The translations under genes were made by a program, and so were the position numbers. A DNA stretch of 64,000 nucleotides from Ctena decussata (taxonomy: Eukaryota; Mollusca; Bivalvia; Lucinida; Lucinidae). The stretch's first letter is position 1. Each line of letters begins with the position of its first letter. The notes under the pieces are model-generated. The model was given only the letters and a program-made list of their open reading frames with translations, did not search any database and had not been told where the DNA came from. This document shows, one piece after another, positions 45,995-58,200 of the stretch. Location of the stretch: assembly GCA_963989385.1 (NCBI GenBank), contig OZ022515.1:7658803-7722802 (forward strand), written 5' to 3'.

Positions 45995-46735
45995 CATTAA
46001 AATCCTTCTGCGATTTTGAAAATGGAGTCAAGCCCACCTAAATCTTATCATCTCTTCTGCTTGTCATAGTTATATATCCATAAAGTCTGATTACGTTCCA
46101 CCTACTGGTTCAAGAAATATATTCTTGTGAAAATTACTAAGTGTTTCTATGACCTTAGAAATGGGGTCAAAGTCATCAAAATCTAATCAGCTGTCCATGC
46201 AAATGAACAGGAAATCCATCATCTGATTCAAAAGATATCCTATATACATGACTATGACGTTGAAAAAGGGATCAAGGTCACTAAAATCTAAGTATGTTTT
46301 AACCTGTCACAATGATACATTCATGCAAGTCTGATTAAAATCCATCCATTGTGTCAAGAAATATCTCATATTTTCGGGCAAAGGTCACATTATCACAGTC
46401 AACTCCTGTAACTGTTAAACGGTATGTCTATGACAATTTGGTAGGAATGAAGGCAAACCGTTAAGAGATGTATCCATTTTCTTGATATTTTCACATATTT
46501 AAGTTCTTCTGTGTCCTTGAGAATCAGGTCAAGATCATCAAAATCTGATCAGCATTGGAAGTTTGTCTAATTGATATATATATGCGAGTTTGGAGAAAAT
46601 CCATGCACTGAATCAACAAAATTAGTATCCTACATAAATGACTACGACCTTGAAAAAAGGCCAAGGTCACCAAAAACTACAAATGCACTGAAAACAATAT
46701 GCCCCCACACCTTTGGTGGGGGGGGGACATAATTC
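45995..46735 (+). repeat. Tandem ~110-130-bp array ending in 'ggtgggg...gacataat'
   Basis: Recurrent 'gaccttgaaaaaagg.caagg' with 'tcaccaaaatct', 'ctgattaaaatccatccatt' and 'gtcaagaaatatc' phrases. It ends with 'atgcccccacacctttggtg' and a G-run followed by 'gacataat', a common terminus of this type of repeat in bivalve genomes. 46736-47140 is unassigned. Confidence 0.75.
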
Positions 46736-47142
46736 CATCCAGCATGGCTGTAGCACTGATCATCAAGCCTAGGTAGCTTTATTCGGAGGAAAACCTGTCA
46801 GCTTACTTTCTGCGCGATAGCTCTATCACCTGACCAGTAACACCATGCCTTACTGTGCGGACAGGTGAATACATTTGTACTATTTCATTCATATGCCCAC
46901 AACCATAGAATTGTTCATGCATTTGCCTGTCAACAATAGTTTGGATGTTCTAACAAGCATGCAACACCCTTCAGTGAAATTGCTCAGTTTTTGCAAAATG
47001 GAAAATAATTTACAAAAGCATCAGAAAATTCGGATCTTTCGTATTCTGTTATGTATAGTTATAAGAATCATTAGGAATTTTTCATGGAACTTTCATCGTT
47101 TTTTACAAAATAAGCAAAACCCCGTTTCCACTTAAGACAAAC

Positions 47143-47174
47143 GAACTATAGCTCTATTCATAGAGCTATAGTTC
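47143..47174. repeat. Perfect 15-bp hairpin, 2-nt loop
   Basis: 'gaactatagctctat' + 'tc' + 'atagagctatagttc'. Followed at 47175-47210 by two direct copies of 'acatcgaattaaaaata'. Confidence 0.88.
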
Positions 47175-47828
47175 ACATCGAATTAAAAATAAACATCGAA
47201 TTAAAAATAAAAAGTGGCGTAACCTCTGAAGGAAAATTCCGTGAAAGCTAAATACCACCGGAGCTGGCTAACTAGCTTACTGAGTCATAAATAAAAATAA
47301 AGAAAGCTAACAATTTCATTTGGTTTTGATATTTATCAGGAGATATTCGTTAAAAAATGTGGAATCGATATATTTATATTTATACAAGGGTTGGTCCGGA
47401 AGAAATGTCACTGTGTACATTGTGCGCTTATTATTTGTAGCATTATAATAAAAATTATATCAAGCTACACTGTAATACAATTCTTTTTTACAGAATAAAT
47501 ATAAAATTGGGATCTTTTTTCCGTTCCAATTATATAGACGTTTAAAGTATGCCACCGACGTCGCACGTTAGAATAACGTTAATTATATGAACAAAAGTTT
47601 CAAAGGCAATCACAAATCAAAATAAAACTAACGAGCCAAATCAGACGAAAAGTTGACACGATGACGAAATATATTTCTGCCGCCCACTGTTGAAATTTTA
47701 ATATCGTCACTGCAGTTTGAAATTCGCTAGCTAGTGCTAATGCCTGTTACTGCCGAGAGTAAAAATGTTGATTTCTGACAAACGTGTCAGCGGATAACTG
47801 TATACAGGCGGTTTTGCTTCAAATTAGG

Positions 47829-48265
47829 AATATTTACACTTGCCACTGACTTCCCATAGATAAACCGTATAGAGCAACTGGCTTCATACACCGATGAACG
47901 ACAGTTGATCATGTGACGTTGTCGTCAAGCGACGTCTAAGGTAAACAAACGTCTTGATTGGTCCACGTAACGTTCGATTGACGCCAAGTTATGGCGACGG
48001 CTGTTTAACGTAATGGCCACATAAGTCGTTTCTGTCTTTTCTTCGACGCATATTTTGTATATTCTACATTACATTACCACGAAAAGAGCATATGAAGGGT
48101 CTAAACATATAGTGTAAATAGAAGAATAAAACTTTTATTTTTCAGCGTCCATCGTGTGAAGAAGCCAGTGGTCGTCGCTAAAATTCTACAAGACGCGCTT
48201 CGCTCTTCTTGGGCTTTTAGCTCCGCCCATAGGCTTCATCACACGATGAACACTGAAAAATCAAA
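47829..48265 (+). repeat. ~430-bp dispersed repeat, copy 1
   Basis: Colinear, in opposite orientation, with 54545-54947. Shared phrases: 'aatatttacacttgcc', 'gatgaacgacagttgatcat', 'acgtctaaggtaaacaaacg', 'cttgattggtcca', 'cgattgacgcca'. The right end is a hairpin (48138-48260): 'ttttcagcgtccatcgtgtg' against 'cacacgatgaacactgaaaa'. Non-coding. Confidence 0.8.
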
Positions 48266-49403
48266 TTTCAGTTCTTAAATATCACCATTAGAAACTCCAG
48301 AGCTGTTTAGTTAGACATGTGATGATATAACAGTTATTTGACGGCTTGTGTAAAGGTGCAATTAGCGCGATACGGGTGCAGATGAGTCGCTAGAGGATAG
48401 TCCGAACACCGGAAGACCGTTATGTACAACGTCAGACAAATTATGTCTCTCTTGCTCGGATCCCATATATGAAGATCGATGTTCTGCAATTCGAATATTG
48501 TGTTAATTCTTAAACTGGAGCTGCGGGGCTGTTATGGTAATATTAAAAGATGAGATAAACATAGGTGAACAGACATTAGGGCTTAGCTGGAACAACGAAT
48601 ATGCTGCTTTGGACATGACACAATATCGAAACTTCGTATGGTGCGTCAACGACATCAGTGACATGCGGCGCGTTTCGTTACTATGCCTTCTGTCTATCTC
48701 GATATCTCAACTACCCTGCACTTTCTTTTCATGATAATTTCAGACCATAATGCAAAAAGACTGAGGTACTTGGACGCGAAATTCTGTTGCTCTTACTTCA
48801 TTCTATAGGATTTTGTAGCTGCAGTGACATTACTTCTGAATCAACCCTCGGAATTTCTACCTCATGTCTGTTTACACAGATCTTGTCCTGACATTTTTGT
48901 CAAAATAGGTTTAAAAAACACGTGCCCATTGTCTTGCTAAATATGCCTTGTTTGCCAGTTTTTACCCCAGTTTTCAGAATCTGTGATAGGGAAACGAACT
49001 CCAAACTATAGGTTTTGACCACCAAGTGTTGACGAAAATGTCCATAAATATATATCGCCAATACTTTGTTAAACGCCGGAGATACAATCGAAATTCACCA
49101 GATGTGGCGTCGCAGTAGGACAAACAACTGTATTGTAACACTTCTACAACAACCACTTGCCAAACACGTACCACTGGAGACTTGTCACTGCTGTCGTACG
49201 TACAAAAGGATACGCATTGCATAAATGGTTTTGATTGTACTATATATATTTTGAAAGACTTAGTTCAACCGGCTCATTTGTTTTCGTTTATTTGTATTTT
49301 TTCGTGTATTCTATGCTTCCAACGGATCTAACTCTAGCCTCTTTATCTTTAATACATGCATCACTAACACTATAAAAATCATATTTAATTAAGCATAATT
49401 AAC
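48266..49403. other. Unassigned DNA
   Basis: No gene supported. 49270-49345 is a fragment of the 280-bp unit from 8340-9260 ('ctatgcttccaacggatcta'). Confidence 0.45.
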
Positions 49404-49635
49404 CTCCACACGAGAAAACCAAAAAAGTGACTGTGTGCCCAGCGCAGACTCCGATCAGCCTGGACATCCGCCCAGTCTGATCATAACATTTGCTGTGGGG
49501 TTAAGGGGAAGCTAAGCGTCTAAACTACCTCCATGCGGACAGCAAAGACTCTGATCAGACTGGGCGGATGTCCAGGCGGATCTGAGTCTGCGCTGAGCGC
49601 ACAACCACTTTTTTGGTTTTCTCGTGTCGCGACTC
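49404..49635. mobile_element. TGAGCC foldback MITE, copy 7
   Basis: 'ctccacacgagaaaaccaaa' ... 'ttttctcgtgtcgcgactct', inner arms 'cagcgcagactccgatcagc' and complement. Terminal six bases are mutated at both ends. Confidence 0.88.
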
Positions 49636-50500
49636 TATTATTGGTACGTATACATATTCAGTGCTCCAGACAAAAAGGACAAAGGAGAGAATCTAGGTAA
49701 AAATATATTTTTACTTATTTCTGCAAGAAACATACATATTGTTGACCCTCACTTTGACCAAGACGGGTCACAAGATGTTTGTATTGAGACGTAACGAAAA
49801 ACTCTCACAATTATCCTAAAGTACCACCTTCTTTGGAGCTCTGAATTTGTAAGTGAACCCTTTCGTGACGCATAACATGAGTCTCACTAATGTACATATA
49901 TAGTATGTTTTTGTTGTTGTTTTTCATGTAGTTATTACACTTCATTCGCTGCTAGCCTGGCTCCCAGGTTAAATGTTCATAGGTATTCAAATGGTACAAG
50001 TCTTAATGTTTTTTCTTATGGCCAACCATTTATTCTCAGATAACTCTACAATAATGTTGTGCATAATTATTCCGGAGTTACATGTATCCTCTTCTTGGTT
50101 TGTAAAATATAAAACATAACGACTGGAGACAGTCCAATTTGCTGCTATAGACAGTTTATTCAAATCTGCTGGACGGCGACCATTATCATTATTCCAGTAT
50201 AGGCCGGTACCTCAGAAGACTGCAGCATAATGGCCTGTGGATTCTTCTTCCGACTCTATTTAAATGATATTGCACCAGGCCACAGCTGAAATAATAAATG
50301 GTCTGTATGAATTCTATACCTATTTCACTTACAATACAATATAGTACGTTATGAAATTCCATGGTTCATGAAAGTGGAGATTGTATGCAACGAAGTGAAA
50401 TAGAGAGAAAGATGGATGGATGACTTTCGATTTTATTTTGTTTTTAACAGTATGACAGTCATGTCAGTACGATTAGAGGGTCATAATGAACTATGGAACT
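49636..50500. other. Unassigned DNA
   Basis: No gene or known repeat seen. Confidence 0.45.
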
Positions 50501-50504
50501 GCAT

Positions 50505-50605
50505 TTTAAATCGGAAAGGTTTCGATATCAACCAATCTCTCACCGGAGATCACTAGATCAGCAGGACAGCCCTACACCTACTGAGCTACAGGGACCTCGC
50601 AACAA
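50505..50605 (-). tRNA. tRNA-derived SINE head
   Basis: Minus strand: 'gtccctgtagctcagtaggt' is an A-box sequence, and 'ggttgatatcgaaacc' a degenerate B box ~60 nt downstream. Extra bases between the boxes rule out a real tRNA. The ORF on the opposite strand is incidental. Confidence 0.45.
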
Positions 50606-51398
50606 GAGAATGCATATAATAACTGATGATATGCCCCAAACAGGAATTTTTAATAAAGTTACTGAGTCTACAATTTGACACGCAGCTGAATCAGAATAGC
50701 TTTGACAAGCTTGCGGAATATTGTTTCAACTTCCTTGAAGCAGTCACTGCAACTTTTGTCATGTATTAGTTAGGCAATGGACCTATACAGATAAGTTTAC
50801 TAAAAGTACCCTAGAACATCTCTCCGCGGACACGCAGCGCTGGAAGTGGCGTTAGATCAGCGTTGATTCAGCATCGAGACGTTGAATCGACGTTGAGCTG
50901 GCGCTGGCCTAGCTAGTGTGCCTGCTGAATGATGTTGTCGTGCTATGCAGACGGTTGTTTCAACTACTGATATGTATTTTTGGATTTTTGTTTTCATGTT
51001 TAGTTTATGTTATGATGCACGGTATTTTGTACATAATATCATAGTACATGTATGATGCTTAATATATGATAATCTCCCTCGGAGGAAAGAAAGAATGAAT
51101 GAATAAATATATACTTAAGGTCAAAGGTTTCTTTACTGTTTTAATATGCTAATATCTTTTTAACCAGTAGGTTTATGGATTCAACAATTTGGGTGATACA
51201 TCAGTTCTTCAGTATCTATTGATTATAAGCAAAACATATTGCCAATTCTCTGTACATTTCTGCACCAGTGCACAGGTGTACAAAATGCTTGTGGTGTACG
51301 TGCTGCTAAACCACGTGATAAAATTTTACAAAATTTTATGTACACATTCTTTGACGATAGTCCTACAAAAATACTGTCGGAGTTTTGTCGAAATCATA
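50606..51398. other. Unassigned, possible LINE 3' tail
   Basis: 50990-51110 is T/A-rich and ends 'aaagaatgaatgaataaata', the sort of short-repeat tail many LINEs carry. No coding remnant precedes it. Confidence 0.3.
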
Positions 51399-52401
51399 AT
51401 GGGTATGCTTTCTTTGGCCGACAGAAATAGGGCTATTGGACTTTTACAAGCCGGCATGGCCAAACGTCATGTTGCAAGAATTCTGAACTGTTCCAGAGTT
51501 ACAATTCAGAAATATTGGATATGTTTTAGCCAGGGCAAGGCCTGGAGGACCTTCCGAGATCAGGCCGACGGCCCGTGACATGCCAAATCAGGATCGTTAT
51601 ATTCGGCTGCAACACGCCAGACGTCGGTTTACGCCAGCGACGGAAACTGACAGGAACACGGTGGGTACTCATTACCGCCATATCAGTACAAAGTCAGTTC
51701 TACGGCGACTTGCCACCAACCAGATGTTCGCCAGGAGACCTTACAAAGGACCCATGCTAACCGGACGCCATCGACGTAATATTCTAGCATGGGCAAACAA
51801 TCACATTGGATGGACCAGGCAACAATGGCGTGAGGTTCTTTCTACGGATGGAAGCAAGTTCAACCTGTCATTTGTCGACGATAACAATCGAATGGGTGAA
51901 CGATTGGCTCAGTGCTGTGTCCTGGAACATATTCGATGGGATGGCGGAGGGACAATGGTGTGGGCTGGTATCAGCGCAAACCAAAAAACAGCATTACATG
52001 TGATACGCGGACGCCTTAATGCTGTAGGCTACTGCGATACGATATTGCAGCCTCACGCGTTACCATTCTTGGCACAACATCGTCTCCTGCTCTTCCAACA
52101 AGACAATGCCAGGCCGCATGTCGCCAGAATTACTATTGACTTTCTACGTCAGCAACACGTTGATACCCTGCCATGGCCGTCGCTGAGTCCCGATTTAAGC
52201 CCACTTGAATATGTGTGGGCGGAACTCGGAAGGCGGGTGCGGTCGAGGCCTGTGCAGCCTGTTAATCTTCAACAGCTCGAAGCCGCATTGAACCAGGAGT
52301 GACAAGCCATTCCACTATACATCATTCAACGTTATGTTCAGACGATGCATAGGAGGTGCCAGCCAGTAATTCAGGCACAAGGGGGACACACCAGGTTCTG
52401 A
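51399..52401 (+). pseudogene. Tc1-like transposase (DD34E), inactivated
   Basis: Cut-and-paste transposase. ATG at 51399 opens 'MGMLSLADRNRAIGLLQAGM', a helix-turn-helix with 'HVARILNCSRVTIQKYW'. The frame shifts twice near 51540-51578 ('EDLPRSGRRPVTC' lies in the intermediate frame), then continues from 51580 with 'NQDRYIRLQHARRRF', 'RRPYKGPMLTGRHRR', catalytic D in 'EVLSTDGSKFNL', 'GGGTMVWAGIS', catalytic D in 'FQQDNARPHVAR', and catalytic E in 'SPDLSPLEYVWAELGRR'. 34 residues separate the last two acids. A TGA at 52300 replaces an expected Trp; reading on gives 'QAIPLYIIQRYVQTMHRRCQ' and a natural stop at 52399. All catalytic residues survive but the gene is broken by two indels and one nonsense change. 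Terminal inverted repeats were not found by eye. Confidence 0.92.
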
Positions 52402-53749
52402 AATGTGCATTAAAACTGCATTAATTTTTGTGCCGAAAATAATCCTTACAAAGTGTATCTTTGAATTCTGGAAAACAATTTTTTATACCAACGCTGACGT
52501 TGACGTCATTCAAATGAACTATGAGCTTGTCTGGAAAATTTCTTTTAGTGAATCAAATGGACGGATAAGATATTCATATTCTGGTATTGATCGTTTTTGT
52601 CAACTTTGTTCAGTTTTGGGAAAAGAATGATTTTGAATAAAGTGTAAAGTTACTTTTGGCTCTAAGAGGTGCTTTTGAATGGTAGGCATTTAAAACAAAT
52701 CTGAGTCACTCATGCATGATAGCATGTGCTTGTGCGCCATAAGGGTCTGGATACTGGAAATAAACCTACATTTTCATTGGAATTCTCCTGTGTTCTTTCG
52801 CTGTTTGCTCAATGAGAAAAAAGATATGCTTTAAGCAGAAAGACGTTCTATTGTTCTTTAAAAGTAACATACGAAAATTCCACATTCTATACAGGTAACA
52901 CAATAAACAAGCTTCGTTCTCTGTCATGCGGTTGTAAATACAAAGTTAATATAAATGCATTATATTAATAGTTTTCGATCATTTACTCATACACGTTCAT
53001 TTTTCTTCAAATACCAATCATTTTATAATAATTAGGTCAATATGTTTTGTTATGATAAGCATCATACGACTGATGAAATTGGACGATTCGTGTGCAAACT
53101 CTACGCCGGAAGTTGCAAAGTAACAGTTATTCATGTAAAATTCAAAATATTAATTAAAATACACAGGCTCTATATGTTTTACCTTGTTTGCTGTTAAAAG
53201 TAATACAGAGATATAGAAAGTGAAATTCAGACATCTTGGTATATTATATGACATACATGTATTGACATTCAAATATGTGCTGGGTGGGGAAATTATGGAA
53301 AGATCATCAGGTAGGCCACTGACAAAAAAGCAAAAGGTGCCGTAAGATTGAACTATTATAAACAAATATGACGAATTAAATGTTGTTTTTTTTGTGTCCT
53401 ATTTGTCATCAAACAGTCACTTTAACATAAAATTGACCTCGAAACCGAAATTTAAACAGATAATTATACATTTCAGTTTAGCACAGGAAATTTCATATTA
53501 AGAACTGCACAAACAATAATTGCCAAGGTAAATTTTCAAGAAAAAACATGTGTCTCACTTCTTTTGTTTAGTGAAGGTCTTTTAGACATGTAAATCTAAA
53601 AGTTAAGACATAAATTAAAAAAAAAACTGGTAATCATTCGTAGGAATGGCAGACTCCTTGACAGTATTTCAGAAATGCCCTTCGTATATTGCTACACTTC
53701 TCACCGGTAATTCTAAATTCCGTGTTTAATTACCCTACCTATTCAGTTT
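52402..53749. other. Unassigned AT-rich DNA
   Basis: No gene or recognised repeat. Confidence 0.45.
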
Positions 53750-53826
53750 ATATCAACGATCATACTCAACAGTGGAAAGTTTTAGCATTGCTAAAACTTC
53801 CGACCGTTGAGTATGATCTTTGATAT
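53750..53826. repeat. 77-bp near-perfect palindrome
   Basis: 'atatcaacgatcatactcaa' runs into 'agttttagca' and returns as 'tgctaaaact' ... 'ttgagtatgatctttgatat'. Arms are about 37 nt with a handful of mismatches and almost no loop. Confidence 0.85.
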
Positions 53827-54289
53827 ATGACTATCAATAACTAACGTTTCTAAATATCACGTTTTATAAAATGTTTTTACAGTGTAGACCCTTATCAAAA
53901 TGTCTGATCTGGTCCTTCCCTCTCTCTTCTGCAATGTTTTTTCGCGACTTAAGTATACAGCGTTACTTGAACTTGACAGAAAATACACAAGAAGATAGAG
54001 ACCCTGATCAGAGTTCTACCTTGATGCAAATGCTGAAAGTTTGCATAACGCTTAAAAAACAGAAATTCCAATGGTATTTGCTATATAAAATATCTTGCCA
54101 AGAAACATATAATTCTGAGTGCATTAGCTACTTCGTTATAGCTTGTAGGTAGCAATGAAGCTCAAAGGAGCATATAGAAGTTCTCGTTATTACTATGTAC
54201 GACTCCAATGATTGGTTCCACGGCGGACATGCCAGCCGCTTTCCTATGCAACGGGACTGATGTTTAATGGCGGCACTGCAACGTGCTGC

Positions 54290-54354
54290 TCAGGCTGATC
54301 TGAGTCTGCGCTGGGCGCACAAACACATTGTTGGTTTTCTCGTGTAGCGGCTCA
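54290..54354. mobile_element. TGAGCC foldback MITE, copy 8 (right end only)
   Basis: 'caggctgatctgagtctgcg' + 'ctgggcgcacaaacacattg' + 'ttttctcgtgtagcggctca'. The left arm and centre are absent. Confidence 0.85.
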
Positions 54355-54544
54355 TTTTTTTTGAAATCTCCTGTCAGCCATGGATGTCGCATAAGCCGCA
54401 CGGTTTTTCAAGGTTTTCGCCATTACGGTAACCATGGAATATATACAAATTATCCGAGTTTGCTTCGGACAAAGATACCTTAACCCTGGATCAAGCTGTA
54501 CCAGACTATTAATTAGTATAGGCATACCACATGGACTTCATTTA

Positions 54545-54947
54545 AGGATTTGATTTTTCAGCGCGCATCGCATTATGAAGCCATTTGGTGGAGCTAAAAT
54601 TCCATAAAGCGCAAATCGATTCTTGTGGAATTTTAGCGACGATCACTGGCTTTCTTGGTGAATGCCAAAATATCAAAATTCTTTTATTTACAACGTTAGA
54701 CATTTTCTATGCCGTTTTCGTGGTAATTCAGTGTAGAGTGTGCGAAATATGGGTCGGCTACAAAACTAGTAACGACGTATTCGGCAATTACGTTAGGCAG
54801 CCGTGGCGTCAATCGAAAGTTACATGGACCAATTAAGACGTTCGTTTACCTTAGACGTGAAATGATCAATTGTCGTTCATCTATGCATGAAGCTTGTTGC
54901 TCTCAAAGGTTTACCTTAGGGAAATCAGTCGCAAGTGTAAATATTTG
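54545..54947 (-). repeat. ~430-bp dispersed repeat, copy 2
   Basis: Reverse-oriented partner of 47829-48265. Its hairpin end reads 'gatttttcagcgcgcatcgc', with internal arms 'ggagctaaaattcca' / 'tggaattttagcgac'. The plus-strand ORF at 54585-54836 is an accident of this repeat. Confidence 0.8.
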
Positions 54948-55157
54948 CTTTTAACGTCTGGCTTTTATATGTTACCATGTATTGTGATGGTGACAAACTA
55001 AGTTTACCAAAACGAAAGTTTACGAGCACCTAAACGACACTTACAAACTATTTCTGTATAGTAAAATTTTGAAATAATACAAATAAAAAAAACATTTAAC
55101 TGGAAAATTCACCAAATCTTACATTCGTGTTATTCTATATCTATTTTATTTTAATTT

Positions 55158-55159
<2 letters not shown>

Positions 55160-55201
<42 letters not shown>

Positions 55202-58200
55202 CATTTCCCGTTACAGAGAAGGTCCTCAAAGACCCGGGCAATCTTTGAGGAGGGTTACACAGTGGATGTATATAAACCATTACATTATTACAGATTTCAA
55301 GTACAACTTTCGCCCTTATACCTTTCTCACTTTTACAAAAGAAAATATTCTTCCTTTATAGGGAAAAGAAAATAAAAAAATAAAAAAAAGAGGGGAAGGA
55401 GGAAATTTCTGTATCTCCCTTGTTTCTGACCTGGCATTGAAAAAAGAACTTATTTTTCTGTTTTAATGTTTTGGGGTTGTTTTCAGTATTTGAAATGTTT
55501 ATAAGAATAGTTCTTATTAAATTCTTCTCTGATATCCTGGTCTAAATGTGACTCCTTCGAAAATTAAACTAGTTAGACTATACTATCTATCAGTAATTGG
55601 TATGGCCTCCAATCTTTATGGAATTCTACCAGTTTATTGTTTGATATGGAAATTTCCATATGTATCTTGTACATCAGGAGCAATTTTCTCTTAAATACAT
55701 CTAAAAGTAAAATTTGTTGATTGCAACGAGTGATATATATGTAATATTTGGCATATAATATTATAAATCTTAAGATTTCTGGAATATTATTTTTCGCTAA
55801 ACCAAGGATAAAAAATTCCTCTGATATTTCACAATGTATATTGTATGATTTAAGCCACTGTAACAAATCATTTAAGAACTGATGTGTTTTGTTGCATTGC
55901 CAAAACAAATGTGTTATAGTTTCTTCATGCTGATGACAATAGTAGCACAACGGATCATTTTTTAACTTCATTTTGTAAAGCAGACTATTTGTCACAAGAA
56001 TATTATGATTAATTGATGTTTGGAACCATTGAATGGCAGGGTATTTTGTTATGCAAAAAGGATCCTTGAAAATTTTCTCCCAGTCATCATCCTGTATGTT
56101 ATATTTTTTGTTCCATGACCTGACTCCAGTTGGTTTTTCATCATTTTTATTCAAAATATTGTATATTATTTGCGCTCCTGTACTTTGTTGCAATATTGGC
56201 TGGATATGACATGGTATAAATGGGCTTTCAACATTTTGAGTTAATGTTAATTTTATTTTCTGTAAATACTTTTTAATTGAATTTATAACACCATAATATT
56301 GTAAAAAATTTACTTTTATTTTAGTTTTAACTATTATTTCTTGCTGACTATAAAAGTCTCCATTTTCTTTTATCATATCATTTATAAATCTGATTCCTTT
56401 ACTATACCAGTCTTTATAAAGTATTTTTGCCTCATCAATGGTAATATTGTGGCTGTAGAATAAAGGGCTTTTTAAAACAGATTCCTGTGTTTCCTCTAAG
56501 TTTTCCTTTAATTTCAATAGTGACACTAAGACATCTTGCCAAAAATGGTTTTTTAAATCTTTTATTTTTTCTTCAACATATCCAGTATCTAAAGCTGTTA
56601 ATTTTTCCAAACTAATGTAACTAGTGATATAACTTTGCCATTTACTATTACTTACAATAAGTCTTCTTATCCAAGTTGCCTTTAATGCAGAAATAAATGC
56701 TTGCAAATTTACCATCTTAAGTCCTCCTTCAAAATATTGTTTCACTATAACAGATTTTTTTATCTTCGCTTTTTTATTCCACAAAAAGTCATATAAGATA
56801 TCGTTAATAGTGTTTATTACCAACGGATTGGGGTTTGGTAGAGATATAAATAGGAGATTAAAGACTGGTACTATTAGCGTTTTTATAACAGTTATTTTAC
56901 CTACAGGTGATAAACTTCTTTTATTCCACATATTTATGATTTTTTTTATTTGCTGAATTTTCGAAGCATAATTATCTTGTATCATTTTTTCTAAATCAGT
57001 GTTAAAATTAATCCCTAACAGCTTAAATGTGTCTTTACCCCATGAAAGTTTCCATTTTGTTTTTATTGACCTTATACTGTATTTTTCAGAACCTATCCAT
57101 ACAAGCTGAGTCTTATCAAAATTCACATTTAGACCAGATATCCTTGAGAATATTTCCAGCTCTGATAGTGTTTGATTGAGAGACTTTTCTGTGCCATCTA
57201 ACATGATAGAGGTGTCATCCGCAAATTGTGATATCAAAAACTCTGTATCATTTACTCTGATGCCTTTAATTTGTTCATTTTTTCTTATTTTTGTTGCCAA
57301 GAATTCTGCACAGATTATGAAAAGATATGGGGAGAGAGGGTCACCCTGGCGACATCCACGACTAATACTAAAGAAGGATGATAAGTGTCCTGACTGTATG
57401 ACTGCTGATGTTATGTTTTTATAAAATACTCTAATCCATTTCCTGAGTGATTCACCGAAGTTAAGGTGTTCTAGAGCTTTATGTAAGAAGTTCAAAGACA
57501 GAGAATCAAAAGCCTTTTCAAAATCTATAAGCAATATAAGTCCTGGAATATTATGGTCATCTGTGAATTTCATAATGTCATATATAGTGCGTATATTTTC
57601 TACTATTGACCGCCCTTTAATAAATCCTGTTTGGTCTTTATTAATAATGGAGTCTAACACTGTTTTCAATCTATTTGCAATTGTGCCAGAGGCTATTTTA
57701 TAGACTGTGTCTAAGAGTGTTAAAGGACGCCAGTTTTTTAGATATTGTTTGGGTTTATTTTCTTTAGGTATGCATGTTATTAACCCTTGCTTTTGAGAGA
57801 CCGATAGTTCCCCTGATAAGTAACCATAATTTAAGGATCTAAGAACAAAGTTTCCTAAATGTATCCAAAACACTTTGAAAAATTCTGCTGAGAAACCACT
57901 GAGACCTGGACTTTTTTCACTTTTCATTGATTTAAGAGTTGCTGATATTTCTGTTAATGTTAGCTTTCCTTCTAGATTATCTGCTTGGTCTTCTGTTAAT
58001 TTATTCATGCTGTTTTGTCCTACATATTCATTTAGGTCTACATTATTCAAAGAGCTGTCTCTGTTAGAGTACAAATGTTTATAAAAAAATTCGGTTTCTT
58101 TCAAAATAGCTTTTTGTTCATTTAATATTGTTCCATCTTCTTTTTCGAGTTTATGCATTGTTTTCGAGATGTAATTATGTTTCTCAAGACCACAGAAATA

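Noticed and set aside
47384..47410. 'tacaagggttggtccggaag', resembling a mariner terminus
   Set aside because: No matching inverse end found nearby; a single short match is not enough.
57176..58084. Plus-strand ORFs of 82 and 69 codons
   Set aside because: Antisense shadows of the LINE reverse transcriptase.
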